A stretch of DNA of 64,000 nt from Branchiostoma floridae. Taxonomy: Eukaryota; Chordata; Leptocardii; Amphioxiformes; Branchiostomatidae. The DNA lies in the NCBI RefSeq assembly GCF_000003815.2, contig NC_049986.1, positions 24,043,019 through 24,107,018 on the forward strand, in the 5' to 3' direction. Below are positions 48,281-59,268 of this stretch, one piece after another. The position numbers were made by a program, and so were the translations under genes. Numbering within the stretch: the first letter of the stretch is position 1; each line of letters starts with the position of its first letter. Under the pieces are notes generated by a model. It saw only the letters and a list, made by a program, of their open reading frames with translations, ran no database searches and was not told the origin of the DNA.

Positions 48281-51097
48281 ATGGACCACAACGCGGCATT
48301 TCTCGTTCTCTTGACCTGCCTGGTCGTCTCCGACAGTGTCCAGGGAACCCTACAGTTGTCAGCGAACGTCCCAGAAAACGCTCATGTTGGGGAAACCGTC
48401 ACCAGTGTTCGGCCGGCCATAGGGGAAAGTCGGGAGGAAGTAAGATGTGAAATTGTCGCCGGAGACAAGAACAGACGCTTCCGTGTGACCGACTGTGTGA
48501 TCCAAGTGGCGCGTCCGTTAGATTATAACGTCGACCCGAGCTATAACCTGACGGTAAACGTCACTGGGTCCTCCGGAAACCCCGAGCAGCTGTATGTTGA
48601 TGTACAAGTCCAAGACGTGGAGGGATACCCGCCTGTTTACAACGACACGTGCGAAATGCCGACTCGGAATGGTCCGGGGAAGTCAGGCGATTTGAACCTA
48701 GATATGAAATTTACAGCCGAGGGTATTGCGATGGATGTAGGAGAGGTATTTGTCTCAAAATACATTCATTACGAAAAAGAAAGGGACCCATTTTCGATTT
48801 CAGAGCAGTATATTTTTTTCACCGATAACAAGAATTGTCTGGTGCAGGTGATATGGGAGCCATTCAATTCTTATGACACCATAACCGCTCAATCGCTCTC
48901 GGACTCCCTAGTAGAACAATGCGTACAATGTGTTAGTTCGGCAAGGGTGGCATCCGTCGTCCAATTCGAAATATTTAAAAGGTGGTCCGGATTTAACCCA
49001 GAGGCAAAGAATTCCCGCAAATGTTATCTGGGGCCCATTCCTGAAACTGGGGGATACTTTATACTGGCCGGTTCATTCATGCTTTCTTCCAACATCAAAA
49101 ATCATTTTACGTGCAAGCTACCAGAAGATATCTCAATCTCTGTTTTTATAAATGATATGCATCAGAAAACAATACCTGTACGTTTAGAATTTGATTTCAA
49201 GCCAGTCGGATGTCCCTCTAACAAGTACGGCGTGTTTTGTGACCAGAACTGCACCTGTGAGAACGGTGCCCGCTGCCATGGGCTGAACGGGGCCTGCAAG
49301 TGTCAGCCTGGATGGCAGGGTGTCGTCTGCGACATACCTCACAGTACAGTGGTCATCATCGCGACCCCTGGCGACTCGACACGGATTCACATCACTGGCT
49401 CTATAACGCTACACTGCAAGGTTTTCCATCTGGCTGCTGACAGGATGATGTGGACATTTCCTAATAAAACGGAAAAGTGGCTGCAGGGCGCTCAGGAAGA
49501 TCGTGTAAGGATCCACAACATACAGTCCGAACACAACGGTACTTACACCTGTACTGTGTTAACGGGAGACGGGGCGGTCGTTAACGCAAGTTATGAGCTT
49601 CAGGCCGTGGCTTGTCCTCCCGGAAAAACGGGTGAGTCGTGCGAAGAGGAGTGCGTCTGTAGCCATGGTGGCAGCTGTGACAGGTGGGCCGGCTGTGTGT
49701 GTCCGCCGGGATGGACAGGAACCACGTGTCAGACCTCCTGCCCAGTTGGCAGCTACGGACAGGGTTGCAGCAGGCGGTGTCGGTGTCAGCATGACGCCAC
49801 CTGCTCCCCTACCGACGGCCGGTGTAACTGCACGGAAGGCTGGTTCGGCAGTAACTGCAGCAGGCCCTGCCCCGCAGGTCTGTACGGATGGAAATGTCGG
49901 CATGCTTGTGCCTGTAAGAACAACGCCACGTGTCACAACGTGGACGGAACCTGCACCTGCGTGTCACCCTGGACTGGTAAGTTGTGTGACGTCATAAAAA
50001 GGGACACATACACATACACATTCCCGGTGTCTCTCCAGATTGCCACACCCCTGGTACTGACTCTGCTAGTCTCTGCACTAGTTTTGTTTATAGTCTATAA
50101 ACGAAAGAAAGCTAGACAAGCGGAAAATGAAAACAATCTAGAGGAGACCATGGTTGTACTGGAGCTGAGAAACATGGAAGATGACCTGGCACAGAGTTTG
50201 CAGCCCGGCTGGCTCAACCGGTGGGAGAGGAACGCCGACGATCTGACTCTAGACGAACTGGTCGGGCTGGGCGCGTCCGCACAGATCAGGAGAGGACGGC
50301 TTCGTACGGCTGACGCTGACGTCACGGTGGCGGTCAAGTCCGTCCGCATAGAGGATAGGCGGTGCTACCGAGCCTTCTGCCGGGAAGTCGCCGCGCTGAT
50401 AGCCGTGCACGAAAACAGTGAAGAACAAAATGGCGGACATCCTAACATCATCAAGCTTTGTGGAGTCGTCACGACGTCCACACCGAAATGTATTCTGTTG
50501 GAATTTGCTGCTAAAGGCGAACTTTTGCTCATTCTAAAACAACCTCGGCAGAACCGTTCTCTTGGCAGGTTTGTCCGCTATGGCATCCAGATATCTCGTG
50601 CCCTGGAGGAGCTCCGACGTCTGCGTATCGCTCATGGTGACGTGGCCGCCCGAAATGTCCTGGTCAGTGGCGATGACGTGGCCAAACTTGCCGACTTCGG
50701 TCTGGCCCATGACGTGTACACCGAGACTACCTACGTGCCCGCAGTAAATGACGACGTGGACGAACTCCTGCCCCTGAAGTGGATGGCTCTGGAGTCGCTG
50801 GAGTCTCGCGAGTTCACGTGCGAGAGCGACACGTGGTCGTTCGGCGTGCTGCTGTGGGAGATCGCCACCTTCGGGGAGGAGCCCAACTACCAGTGCCAGC
50901 GCCAACTGAGTTGTCCCAAGTTGGTGGGGCTCCTGAGGCAGGGGGTCCGTCTGGACAGGCCGCCCGGATGTCCGGACAAGCTGTATGACGTCATGAAGTC
51001 GTGTTGGCGGGAGGAGCCGTCGGCAAGACCAGAGCCGGCAGAACTGGAGCAGAGGCTGACAGAATGTGGCCATGAATTGGACCTCGTTCATAATTAA
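48281..51097 (+). CDS. Receptor tyrosine kinase copy 9 (version B ectodomain), 938 aa
   Basis: Starts MDHNAAFLVLLTCLVVSDSV; cadherin-like part AHVGETVTSVRPAIGESREE. Version B domain close to copy 2 (SLVEQC) with one charge change (SSARVAS). Stalk RDTYTYTFPVSLQ. The kinase is the most diverged of the intact set in its N-lobe: EEQNGGHPNIIKLCGVVTTS where others read EEENGGHPNIVKLFGVVTMS, plus RYGIQIS and NYQCQRQ, adding two cysteines. Catalytic landmarks (Lys, Glu, HGD, DFG, YTETTY, ALE) remain. Tail HELDLVHN as in copy 4. Intact. Confidence 0.9.
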   Translation: MDHNAAFLVLLTCLVVSDSVQGTLQLSANVPENAHVGETVTSVRPAIGESREEVRCEIVAGDKNRRFRVTDCVIQVARPLDYNVDPSYNLTVNVTGSSGNPEQLYVDVQVQDVEGYPPVYNDTCEMPTRNGPGKSGDLNLDMKFTAEGIAMDVGEVFVSKYIHYEKERDPFSISEQYIFFTDNKNCLVQVIWEPFNSYDTITAQSLSDSLVEQCVQCVSSARVASVVQFEIFKRWSGFNPEAKNSRKCYLGPIPETGGYFILAGSFMLSSNIKNHFTCKLPEDISISVFINDMHQKTIPVRLEFDFKPVGCPSNKYGVFCDQNCTCENGARCHGLNGACKCQPGWQGVVCDIPHSTVVIIATPGDSTRIHITGSITLHCKVFHLAADRMMWTFPNKTEKWLQGAQEDRVRIHNIQSEHNGTYTCTVLTGDGAVVNASYELQAVACPPGKTGESCEEECVCSHGGSCDRWAGCVCPPGWTGTTCQTSCPVGSYGQGCSRRCRCQHDATCSPTDGRCNCTEGWFGSNCSRPCPAGLYGWKCRHACACKNNATCHNVDGTCTCVSPWTGKLCDVIKRDTYTYTFPVSLQIATPLVLTLLVSALVLFIVYKRKKARQAENENNLEETMVVLELRNMEDDLAQSLQPGWLNRWERNADDLTLDELVGLGASAQIRRGRLRTADADVTVAVKSVRIEDRRCYRAFCREVAALIAVHENSEEQNGGHPNIIKLCGVVTTSTPKCILLEFAAKGELLLILKQPRQNRSLGRFVRYGIQISRALEELRRLRIAHGDVAARNVLVSGDDVAKLADFGLAHDVYTETTYVPAVNDDVDELLPLKWMALESLESREFTCESDTWSFGVLLWEIATFGEEPNYQCQRQLSCPKLVGLLRQGVRLDRPPGCPDKLYDVMKSCWREEPSARPEPAELEQRLTECGHELDLVHN

Positions 51098-52441
51098 ACC
51101 CTTGTTTGATTTATGAATAACGATGCAAAGTAGGACAGCTTGCATTAGGAAATTTTCTATATGCAACCAACCAATTCTAGAGCCAGCATGTGGGTCTAAA
51201 TACCAAGATATTGACCTAGCTTGTTTATTGTTTTTCGACCATTTCATTAATCAAATATCTGAATAAGTATGAAGTTTTTTTCGCACATTCAAGCCTTTCG
51301 GGGAGTTATTCAGAGTACCTAAATTTGAATTTGTCTGTGTGTTCTTAGTAGCAAAATTCGAATATTGTCAATTAGACCTCCGTATTTTTGGAAGCCTATT
51401 TTTACGATCTTTATTACACCTTGATACATCTTCGACCTAAGCCGTTACTCCGTATACGTAGTTACTTTAACGTTTACAGGTTATACATCGTCAGAACATT
51501 TTTGCCATAACGAAATGTTATATCATAATGAGTTTAATGAAAGATCAGCCATATGTAAGATAAGAACAAGCGCACATCCGTTAGAAATAGAAAGGGGCCG
51601 CTATAAACAGCTCCCTGTCCACGAGAGATTGTGTACATATTGTCCAATGAATGCAGTGGAAAATGAAACACATTTTATCAGTCAGTGTACCCACTATGAA
51701 ACCGAAAGAAAAACATTATTTAAAACAGTTCCCACAATTTCACCAAGCTTTTATCACCTAAGTGATCACCAAAAGACTACATTTCTATTAAAAGCACAAA
51801 ATCCCACCATCACACAGAACGTGGGACAGTTCATTAACCACTGCCTTCAAAGAAGAAGTCAAACCCGACAATAGTATCCATAGTATCATGTAGTTGATTA
51901 GACACTAGTTTTATGTACTTACCTCTCTTAGTTCTTGAGACTGTGTATGCAATTAGCCCTCGGGCATGATATTGCAAATATATAAACAATATAAAGTTAT
52001 ACCGATAGATTTTGCAAACAACATTCATGCAGGTATGAGATATGACTATTTTAGGTATTATAAAGGTTTTATCAGAGGGACCATAATGGCTAGTATTTAA
52101 AACGCATGTGTTAGACATGTTAGTATGCTGACGCTTTTTCATGCACCATGTCCAAAATTCTATGACAGTCTTGCACTCTAGTATTTAGTTCATGTGCTGC
52201 TGAAATGTTTTGTTTCTCAAGAATATACATTGCTAACTATCTAGAAATGAACGGTGGCCATCTCATACGACTGTTTTGTTCGTAAACCAGATGACATTAA
52301 ACAAATAACAAACGTGGTGTCATAAACAATTGATTGACTCACGTCATTAAAGAATGCTTGCATGTAGTTTCTACGTCCTGTTTTTAACGTCTTAAAGTAC
52401 AGGAAGATTGGCTACGTACAAGTTAATGTATGAAAGCTTTT
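51098..52441 (+). other. 3' flank of RTK copy 9 (type delta)
   Basis: Follows the copy 4 flank, with a LINE remnant. The poly(A)-like hexamer reads AATAAC at 52304-52309, as after copy 7. No other gene. Confidence 0.5.
51525..51995 (+). mobile_element. 5'-truncated non-LTR retrotransposon (ORF2 C-terminus), third copy
   Basis: Same insertion as in units 4 and 7, with GTTATATC at 51517-51524 and GTTATACC after it. Frame ends at 51874. Intact Cys motif (RLCTYC). A few substitutions (LFKTV, TITQNV). Confidence 0.75.
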
Positions 52442-53447
52442 GGGCTGTATAAAATATCCAAGTATCATAGTTTTTGTAAGCTTGGCCGTCGCCATGTACG
52501 ATCGATCCAGTCTCCACAAGTCGCTCCTCAGTCCCTTTGAGTGTGAAGATCAGTCACAATTGGAAGAACCATTGGTGGCCCCGCGGTTCTGCTTCTGGTC
52601 GCTCTGGCAGTCAGGTATGCGAAACACGCTGAACTTGTTACGTAACGTTATAAGCAGTAGAAGGTTCTAATGTCAGCTGTCAAATACCAGTTTGTTTGGA
52701 GAGGACATCCATTTGATATATACAACGCTTTCGTCTTGCAATCAGGAGGTCGAACCGACAATTTGCGATTTTTTCTAAACATCTATTTGATATATAATAT
52801 AAAGTATATAGTTAATACGTCTTGCCGAGGTGCCCGTTAAATGACGGCCTTATCTTCAGTAGGGCACCCTAATCTGAGAACACGGATAAGGAAGACATGA
52901 GAGGCAAATATAATGTGCTGGTCAGCTAGCCACCAAATAATACTCATTTTCGTAGAGGCGAAAATGACAGCTTTTTCAAAAGCACTGCTTTAGTTCTTGA
53001 CTCATCCGCTCGGTCAACCTGCAAGATCTTTGTCTCCAGACGTAACTTAATACTTTGTTTTTCTCGCCTTTGGCTTTTCTGGGCCCTACCATTTCCCTAC
53101 CTAAAAACGGGGGTTTCTTCAAAACACAACAATAATTGTGTGAGTCTCGTCATGATAGCCTGTTTTCGCAAGGTTTGCCGTCGCTATGAAAGAATCAGTT
53201 TCCACCGGTCCCTTTTTTGGCCGGTTGTAGTACTGAAAACCGGTCACAAGTGGACAAACTATCGTTGGCCCACTGTTCTGTTTCTGGTCCGTATGGCAGT
53301 CAGGTACGGAACATACCGATCCTGTTACGTAACTGTATCAGCAGACTTCTAAAGGTTGAACAAAAACCTGTTTGTTTGGAGAGGACAGTGTGTTTACCAT
53401 GCTAGCCCTCTGGGTAAGATCCGTCCAGACGGGCTAAAACACTCAAC
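52442..53447 (+). promoter_or_regulatory. Upstream region of RTK copy 10
   Basis: Both palindromes are intact: TTACGTAA at 52638-52645 (distal) and 53325-53332 (proximal). GGCAGTCAGGTACGGAAC and TTTGTTTGGAGAGGACAGTG precede the ATG. Confidence 0.6.
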
Positions 53448-56251
53448 ATGGACAACAACATGACATTTTTCGTTCTGCTGATCAGCCTGGTCGTCTCCGA
53501 CAGTGTCCAAGGAACGCTACAGCTGTCAGCGAACGTCCCAGAAAACGCTCACGCGGGGGTAACCGTCATCAGTGTTCGGTCGGCCATAGCGGAAGGTAGG
53601 AAGGAAGTAAAATGTGACATTGTCACCGGAAATAGGAATTCACGCTTCCGCGTGACCGACTGTGTGATCCAAGTGGCGCGTCCGTTGGATTATAACGTCA
53701 ATCCGAGCTATAACCTCACGGTAAACGTCACCGGGTCCTCCGGAAACCCCGAGCAGCTGTATGTTGATGTACAAGTCCAAGACGTGGAGGGATACCCGCC
53801 TGTTTACAACGACACGTGCGAAATGCCGACTCGGAATGGTCCGGGGAAGTCAGGCGATTTGAACCTCGATATAAAATGCACTGCCGAGGGCATGGCAATG
53901 GACGTAGGAGAGGTGTTTACTTCATACTACGTTACTTACAATCAGAAAAGTGTTGAGGAACAGTTCACTACTATAGGGTACACGAATAACAGTGATTGTC
54001 TGACGCAGTTTGTATTGAAGTTCTGGAGTAAAGGTGATACCACAATTATTAAATCGGTGTGGGATTCTACGCAACAACGATGCCTTAACTGTTTTAGGTC
54101 AGATGGGGCATCCGTCCTCCAAATGGAAGTATTGTACAGTTCGACAGGTTTCACTCCCAGTTCGTCTGGAAGCTGTTATTCAGGGCCTATTCCTCAAACT
54201 GATAGACAACTGGTATTGGCCGGTTCGTTGACGGTTTCTTCCATAAAAAGGAATCATGTCACCTGCGACCTGCCAGGAGACGTTTCGGTCTCCCTAGAGG
54301 GATATGGAATGAGTAGTGAAGTAATTCCTCTATTTCTTGAATTTAATGCCGAGCCAGTCGGATGTCCCCCTAGAAAGTACGGCCTGTTGTGTGACCAGAA
54401 CTGCACCTGTGAGAACGGTGCCCGCTGCCATGGGCTGAACGGGGCCTGCAAGTGTCAGCCTGGATGGCAGGGTGTCGTCTGCGACATACCTCACAGTACA
54501 GTGGTCATCATCGCGACACCTAGCGACACGCGACAGATTTACATCACAGGCTCTGTAATGCTGCAGTGCAAGGTTTTCCATCTGGCTGCTGACAGGATGA
54601 TGTGGACATTTCCTAATAAAACGGAAAAGTGGCTGCAGGGCGCTCAGGAAGATCGCGTAAGGATCAACAACATTCAGTCCGAACACAACGGTACCTACAC
54701 CTGCACTGTGTTAACGGCAGACGGGACTGCCATTAACGCAAGTTATGAGCTTGAGGCCGTCGCGTGTCCTCCCGGAAAAACGGGTGAATCGTGCGAAGAG
54801 GAGTGCGTCTGTAGCCATGGTGGCAGCTGTGACCGGTGGGCCGGCTGTGTGTGTCCGCCGGGATGGACAGGAACCACGTGTCAGACCTCCTGCCCAGTTG
54901 GCAGCTACGGACAGGGTTGCAGCAGACGGTGTCGGTGTCAGCATGACGCCAGCTGCTCCCCTACCGACGGCCGGTGTAACTGCACGGAGGGCTGGTTCGG
55001 CAGTAACTGCAGCAGGCCCTGTCCCGCAGGTCTGTACGGATGGAAATGTCGGCATGTTTGTGCCTGTAAGAACAACGCCACGTGTCACAACGTGGACGGG
55101 TCCTGCGCCTGCGTGCCACCCTGGACTGGTAAGTTCTGTGACGTCATCGAAACGGAAACATACACATTCCCGTTGTCCTCCAGATTGTCATACCCCTGGT
55201 ACTGACTCTGCTTGTTGCTGCACTAGTATTGCTAATACTCTACAAACGACAGATGGCTAAACATGGGGCGCAAGAAGAGCCTTTAGAGGAAACCATGGTT
55301 GTACTGGAGCTGAGAAACATGGAAGACGACCTGGCGCAGAGTTTGCAGCCCGGCTGGCTCAACCGGTGGGAGAGGAACGCTGACGATCTGACTCTGGACG
55401 AACTGGTCGGGCTGGGCGCGTCCGCACAGATCAGGAGAGGACGGCTTCGCACGGCTGGCGCTGACGTCACGGTGGCGGTCAAGTCCGTCCGCATAGAGGA
55501 CAGGCGGTGCTACCGAGCCTTCTGCCGGGAAGTCGCCGCGCTGATAGCCGTGCACGAAAACGGTGAGGAACAAAATGGCGGACATCCCAACATCGTCAAG
55601 CTCTTTGGGGTCGTCACGATGTCCACACCGAAGTGTATTCTCTTGGAATTTGCTGCCAAAGGCGAACTTTTGCTCATTCTAAAACAACCTCGACAGAACC
55701 ACACTCTTGGCAGGTTTGTCCGCTATGCCATCCAGATATCTCGTGCCCTGGAGGAGCTCCGACGTCTGCGTATCTCTCACGGTGACGTGGCCGCCCGAAA
55801 CGTCCTGGTCAGCGGCGATGACGTAGCCAAACTTGCTGACTTCGGTCTGGCCCATGACATCTACACCGAGACTACCTACGTGCCCGCAGTCAATGACGAC
55901 GTCGACGAACTCCTGCCCCTGAAGTGGATGGCTCTGGAGTCGCTGGAGTCTCGCGAGTTCACGTGCGAGAGCGACACGTGGTCGTTCGGCGTGCTGCTGT
56001 GGGAGATCGCCACCTTCGGGGAGGAGCCCAGCTACCAGCGCCAGCGCCAACTGAGTTGTCCCAAGTTGGTGGGGCTCCTGAGGCAGGGTGTCCGTCTGGA
56101 CAGGCCGCCCGGATGTCCGGACAAGCTGTATGACGTCATGAAGTCGTGTTGGCGGGAGGAGCCGTCGGCAAGACCAGAGCCGGCAGACCTGGAGCAGAAG
56201 CTGACAGAATGTGGCCAAGAGATGGACCCACTTCTGGCTGTGGATAATTAA
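53448..56251 (+). pseudogene. RTK copy 10 (version C ectodomain), one-base deletion before the membrane helix
   Basis: The first frame, 53448-55205 (585 aa), gives signal peptide, cadherin-like repeat, a third version of the central domain, EGF, Ig and three EGFs, then ends LSSRLSYPWY. Against copy 5 (CCGTTGTCACTCCAG) this copy reads CCGTTGTCCTCCAG near 55171-55184, one base short. The membrane helix (IPLVLTLLVAALVLLILYK) and complete kinase continue in the next frame to 56251, with Lys, HGD, DFG and ALE intact and tail LLAVDN. As written, the gene can make only a secreted ectodomain. The central domain begins like B (NGPGKSGDLNL) and continues like A (GFTPSSSGSCYSGPIPQTDR). The kinase has SHGD instead of AHGD. 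The open, undecayed kinase means a recent mutation, a sequencing error or a soluble receptor. Confidence 0.8.
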
Positions 56252-57343
56252 AAAATTGTTTTATGATGTTTAGATCTTCCCAGATTTCTTGATGACAACA
56301 TATTATTCCAGGTTGTGCTTTTTTCCGACACGTTTGAAAAATCTGTAAATATAATACGAAGAGAGGTTTTATATCGTGCATAAGTGCCCAGGGCTATTAG
56401 AAACATATATTTGTAGTAGGTTACTTTGGCCTTTACTGTTTGCCTTTTTTTAGAATATTTAGAATTTTTTGAAAGAAAATTCACCGTAATTCTATAATTA
56501 CCCATTTTTTACTTTACATGTTATACTTTTTGGAACAGATTTATTCGTTATACCACTTCACAGACTTGAAACAACAAAGTCTGAATTATGATGGCATTTA
56601 CATAAGTACACACACAAAGATGGAGAATTACTTAAAAACTTGGTTATATGGTTAAAAAGAATTGATTAAAACCCTGCGTGCATAACATAACATTAGAATA
56701 TAACATTGACATCAATATTTACAGAAACATGGTACACGGATCGTCCTCCGTAATCATCAGTAAACTAGATGTTGGTTACGCCAACAACATTTTTCTTATC
56801 TATTCTTTCTTACTCATTAATGATGTGCAGCATTTTTTTACGTTCGCACACTATCATTTTAAAACTTTTCGTATTGTAAAATGAAAAAAAAAGACCCACC
56901 TCGTCTTGGGAGGGAAATATATACAAATATACGAAGACAACCACGATGAGTCTCGTGTATGGCTGCAGTTGCTTTCATGTAAGAGCTTTTTGACATTTTA
57001 CAAGTTATTTTTTTCACTAAGAGCAGACTGGTTTTGAAAACAAATGGGACTTGGGAGATAAAATATTGCCAAACCCGTGCTTACCTAATGCCGATCTAAA
57101 GGTTTAGTTACTGATCATGGAACTTATACATTATCGGATTAAAACGACTATGAAAAATAAATCCAGGTATTCGAGCCAATTTCTAATCTCCCTTGACGCG
57201 GTGATGTGTTGATGTCTATTCAGGAACCTGGCGTTTATTTGTCTGACCTTTTTGACAGACGTGCTCGGGCAAGTTCAAGGTTTTAATAAAAAAAAGTCGT
57301 GCAACCTGCAGACTTCTAACGGAGGGGAGCAAGGGGCCAGGCC
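56252..57343 (+). other. 3' flank of RTK copy 10 and start of non-array DNA
   Basis: To about 56540 this is a diverged type beta flank. It has the TA at 56381 where units 3 and 6 carry the MITE, i.e. an unoccupied site. Beyond about 56540 the DNA no longer resembles the array, so the array's right edge is here. No gene recognised; AT-rich. Confidence 0.5.
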
Positions 57344-57746
57344 CTATACACCTTTCTCACGCGGCGGCCATGATAGATCGAAGAAGAGGTCAATGAGGCA
57401 AACAGACAAAACTTATTTCTAAAATCAGGTCCCATTTAGTTTTCCCCCAAACCACACAAATTTTCATGATATAAGATAGAATAATAAATATTACAAGAAG
57501 TGTTATGCACCGAAAGATGTAGCAATTTAGAGTAGTGTAGACTGACCCCATAGGCCCTTAAAAGATGCAAAATTACAACATAATAATGCAAATGTTTAAC
57601 GAATTTGCAGCCATTCACTTATTGGTCGATTTCCTAATTGGCAGGCTACCATTGGTCGAACTGCTAATTATGATGGACAGCCTTTTGTTTGCCACATTGA
57701 ACTCGTTTTAGATCTATCATGGCCGCCGCGTGAGAAAGGTGTATAG
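57344..57746. mobile_element. Terminal-inverted-repeat element, 36-bp perfect ends
   Basis: 57344-57379 and 57711-57746 are exact reverse complements (left end starts CTATACACCTTTCTCACGCG), with further imperfect pairing inward for about 25 nt. The interior of about 330 bp has no coding capacity. No clear target duplication. MITE class not assigned. Confidence 0.75.
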
Positions 57747-57930
57747 CTTAGGCACTTAGGCAGGTAAGCAGGCAACAGCACATATGCACGTTTTACAGTA
57801 AACCAGTACAAATTGAGTCATAATACATTATAGTACATATTTGCTCAGACAAGCACTTCATTCACTATATTTCCAACGTACCAACAGGCTATGACATATC
57901 AATGCATCTACATTCGATGTTAGGCACTTG

Positions 57931-58433
57931 AGAAATGGTTCGTCCCGTGTCTTGAATAATACATTATAGTCGAGCGACACTAGAAACGAACTCTGTCTAC
58001 CGAGAACCAAATATCGCAGTCGTGTCGCTGATGTTTGCGTCCCGACAAAGCGAGCTGGACTGTGAGTCGATCATAGAAGTCATCCGGCGCCGAAACGTAC
58101 ATATGCGTGCTTACGTAAAGGTAACATTAAAGGCAATCTTTACGTACACGGATAAAAGTGGTTTAGTTGCGGAAAGGGTGCAGAAACGTCACGTACACGT
58201 TGGGTTTAAGCTTGCTTAAATACCAGATTTGTGCATGGTCGATCATAGAAGTCAGCCTGCTTTAGAGGCTACACCAGAAAAACGGTTCGTCTTGAGTCTT
58301 GAATAATTTTTGCAGTAAACTGACGTCATCAGGAGTGAACTCTGTATACTTAGAACCAAATATCGCAGTCGTGTCGCTGATGGTTGCGTCCTGAGAGCGA
58401 GCTGGACTGTGAGTCGATCATAGAAGTCATCTG
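57931..58433 (+). repeat. Direct duplication of a ~155-bp exon-like segment
   Basis: Units 57931-58086 and 58275-58433 share GAACCAAATATCGCAGTCGT, GAGCTGGACTGTGAGTCGAT and flanking text with scattered differences. TCGATCATAGAAGTCA occurs a third time near 58239. Confidence 0.65.
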
Positions 58434-59121
58434 GTGAGTACAAGATTAAATGTCCTTCGTTTTTAACTGGAGTTGTCTCCAGCCTTTTTTTCAAATCTGT
58501 CATTCTATACTTACAAAAATACTAAGTCATCAGTTACAATGTCATAAAGTTCAGAATGCATTAAGAACGTCTGACTGTAGCCATTCTTTTGTTAAAATAT
58601 ATTCTATATTGATTATTACATACACAGCTACTATGACGATAGAACAGTTTTAGAATAATGTCAACTCTAATAATGGCACCTGGTATACCAAAAGATTGCC
58701 ACATAGAAAAAAAAGCGTTGTAATGCAAACTGCACGTAACATGGGGATTTCTAGCATTCCAGTTATCTTTGTCTGAATTCCAAACTGACGACCGTAATTC
58801 TGAAAATGTTGAAAGGCCATAGAATGGAATGCTGTAACAATCTTTGTTCAAATCTATAACATACATATTAAGTCCTGAAGTGACAACCACCAACGTTACA
58901 TCTGTTATCGTAATATTACTATTAACAAATAACACCGCCCTCAATATAAAAATATTATCTATGACAAAAAGATATTCATATTTACTGAAATATCATTTAT
59001 AAAAAAATAAAATGATGATTAGTTAGGTTCTTTTCCGATGGCTAATCTAACTCTTTTCAGACGAGGCATTTTTGTAGCTTGACGGTAGCCGGTCGCTTCG
59101 CCCTACAGACAAGGTAATGAT

Positions 59122-59268
59122 AAATGAATGAATGAATGAATGAATGAATGAATGAATGAATGAATGAATGAATGAATGAATGAATGAATGAATGAATGAA
59201 TGAATGAATGAATGAATGAATGAATGAATGAACGAACGAATGAATGAATGAATGAATGAATGAATGAA
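59122..59268. repeat. TGAA tetranucleotide microsatellite (~147 bp)
   Basis: Nearly pure (TGAA)n with two GAAC variants near 59231-59238. Bounded on both sides by GACAAGGTAATGAT. Confidence 0.95.

Noticed and set aside
7632-56251. Array as an assembly artefact
   Set aside because: Units differ in central domain, flanks, transposon content, microsatellite length and many substitutions, so most are real. Collapse or false duplication of the 15.4-kb block is not formally excluded.
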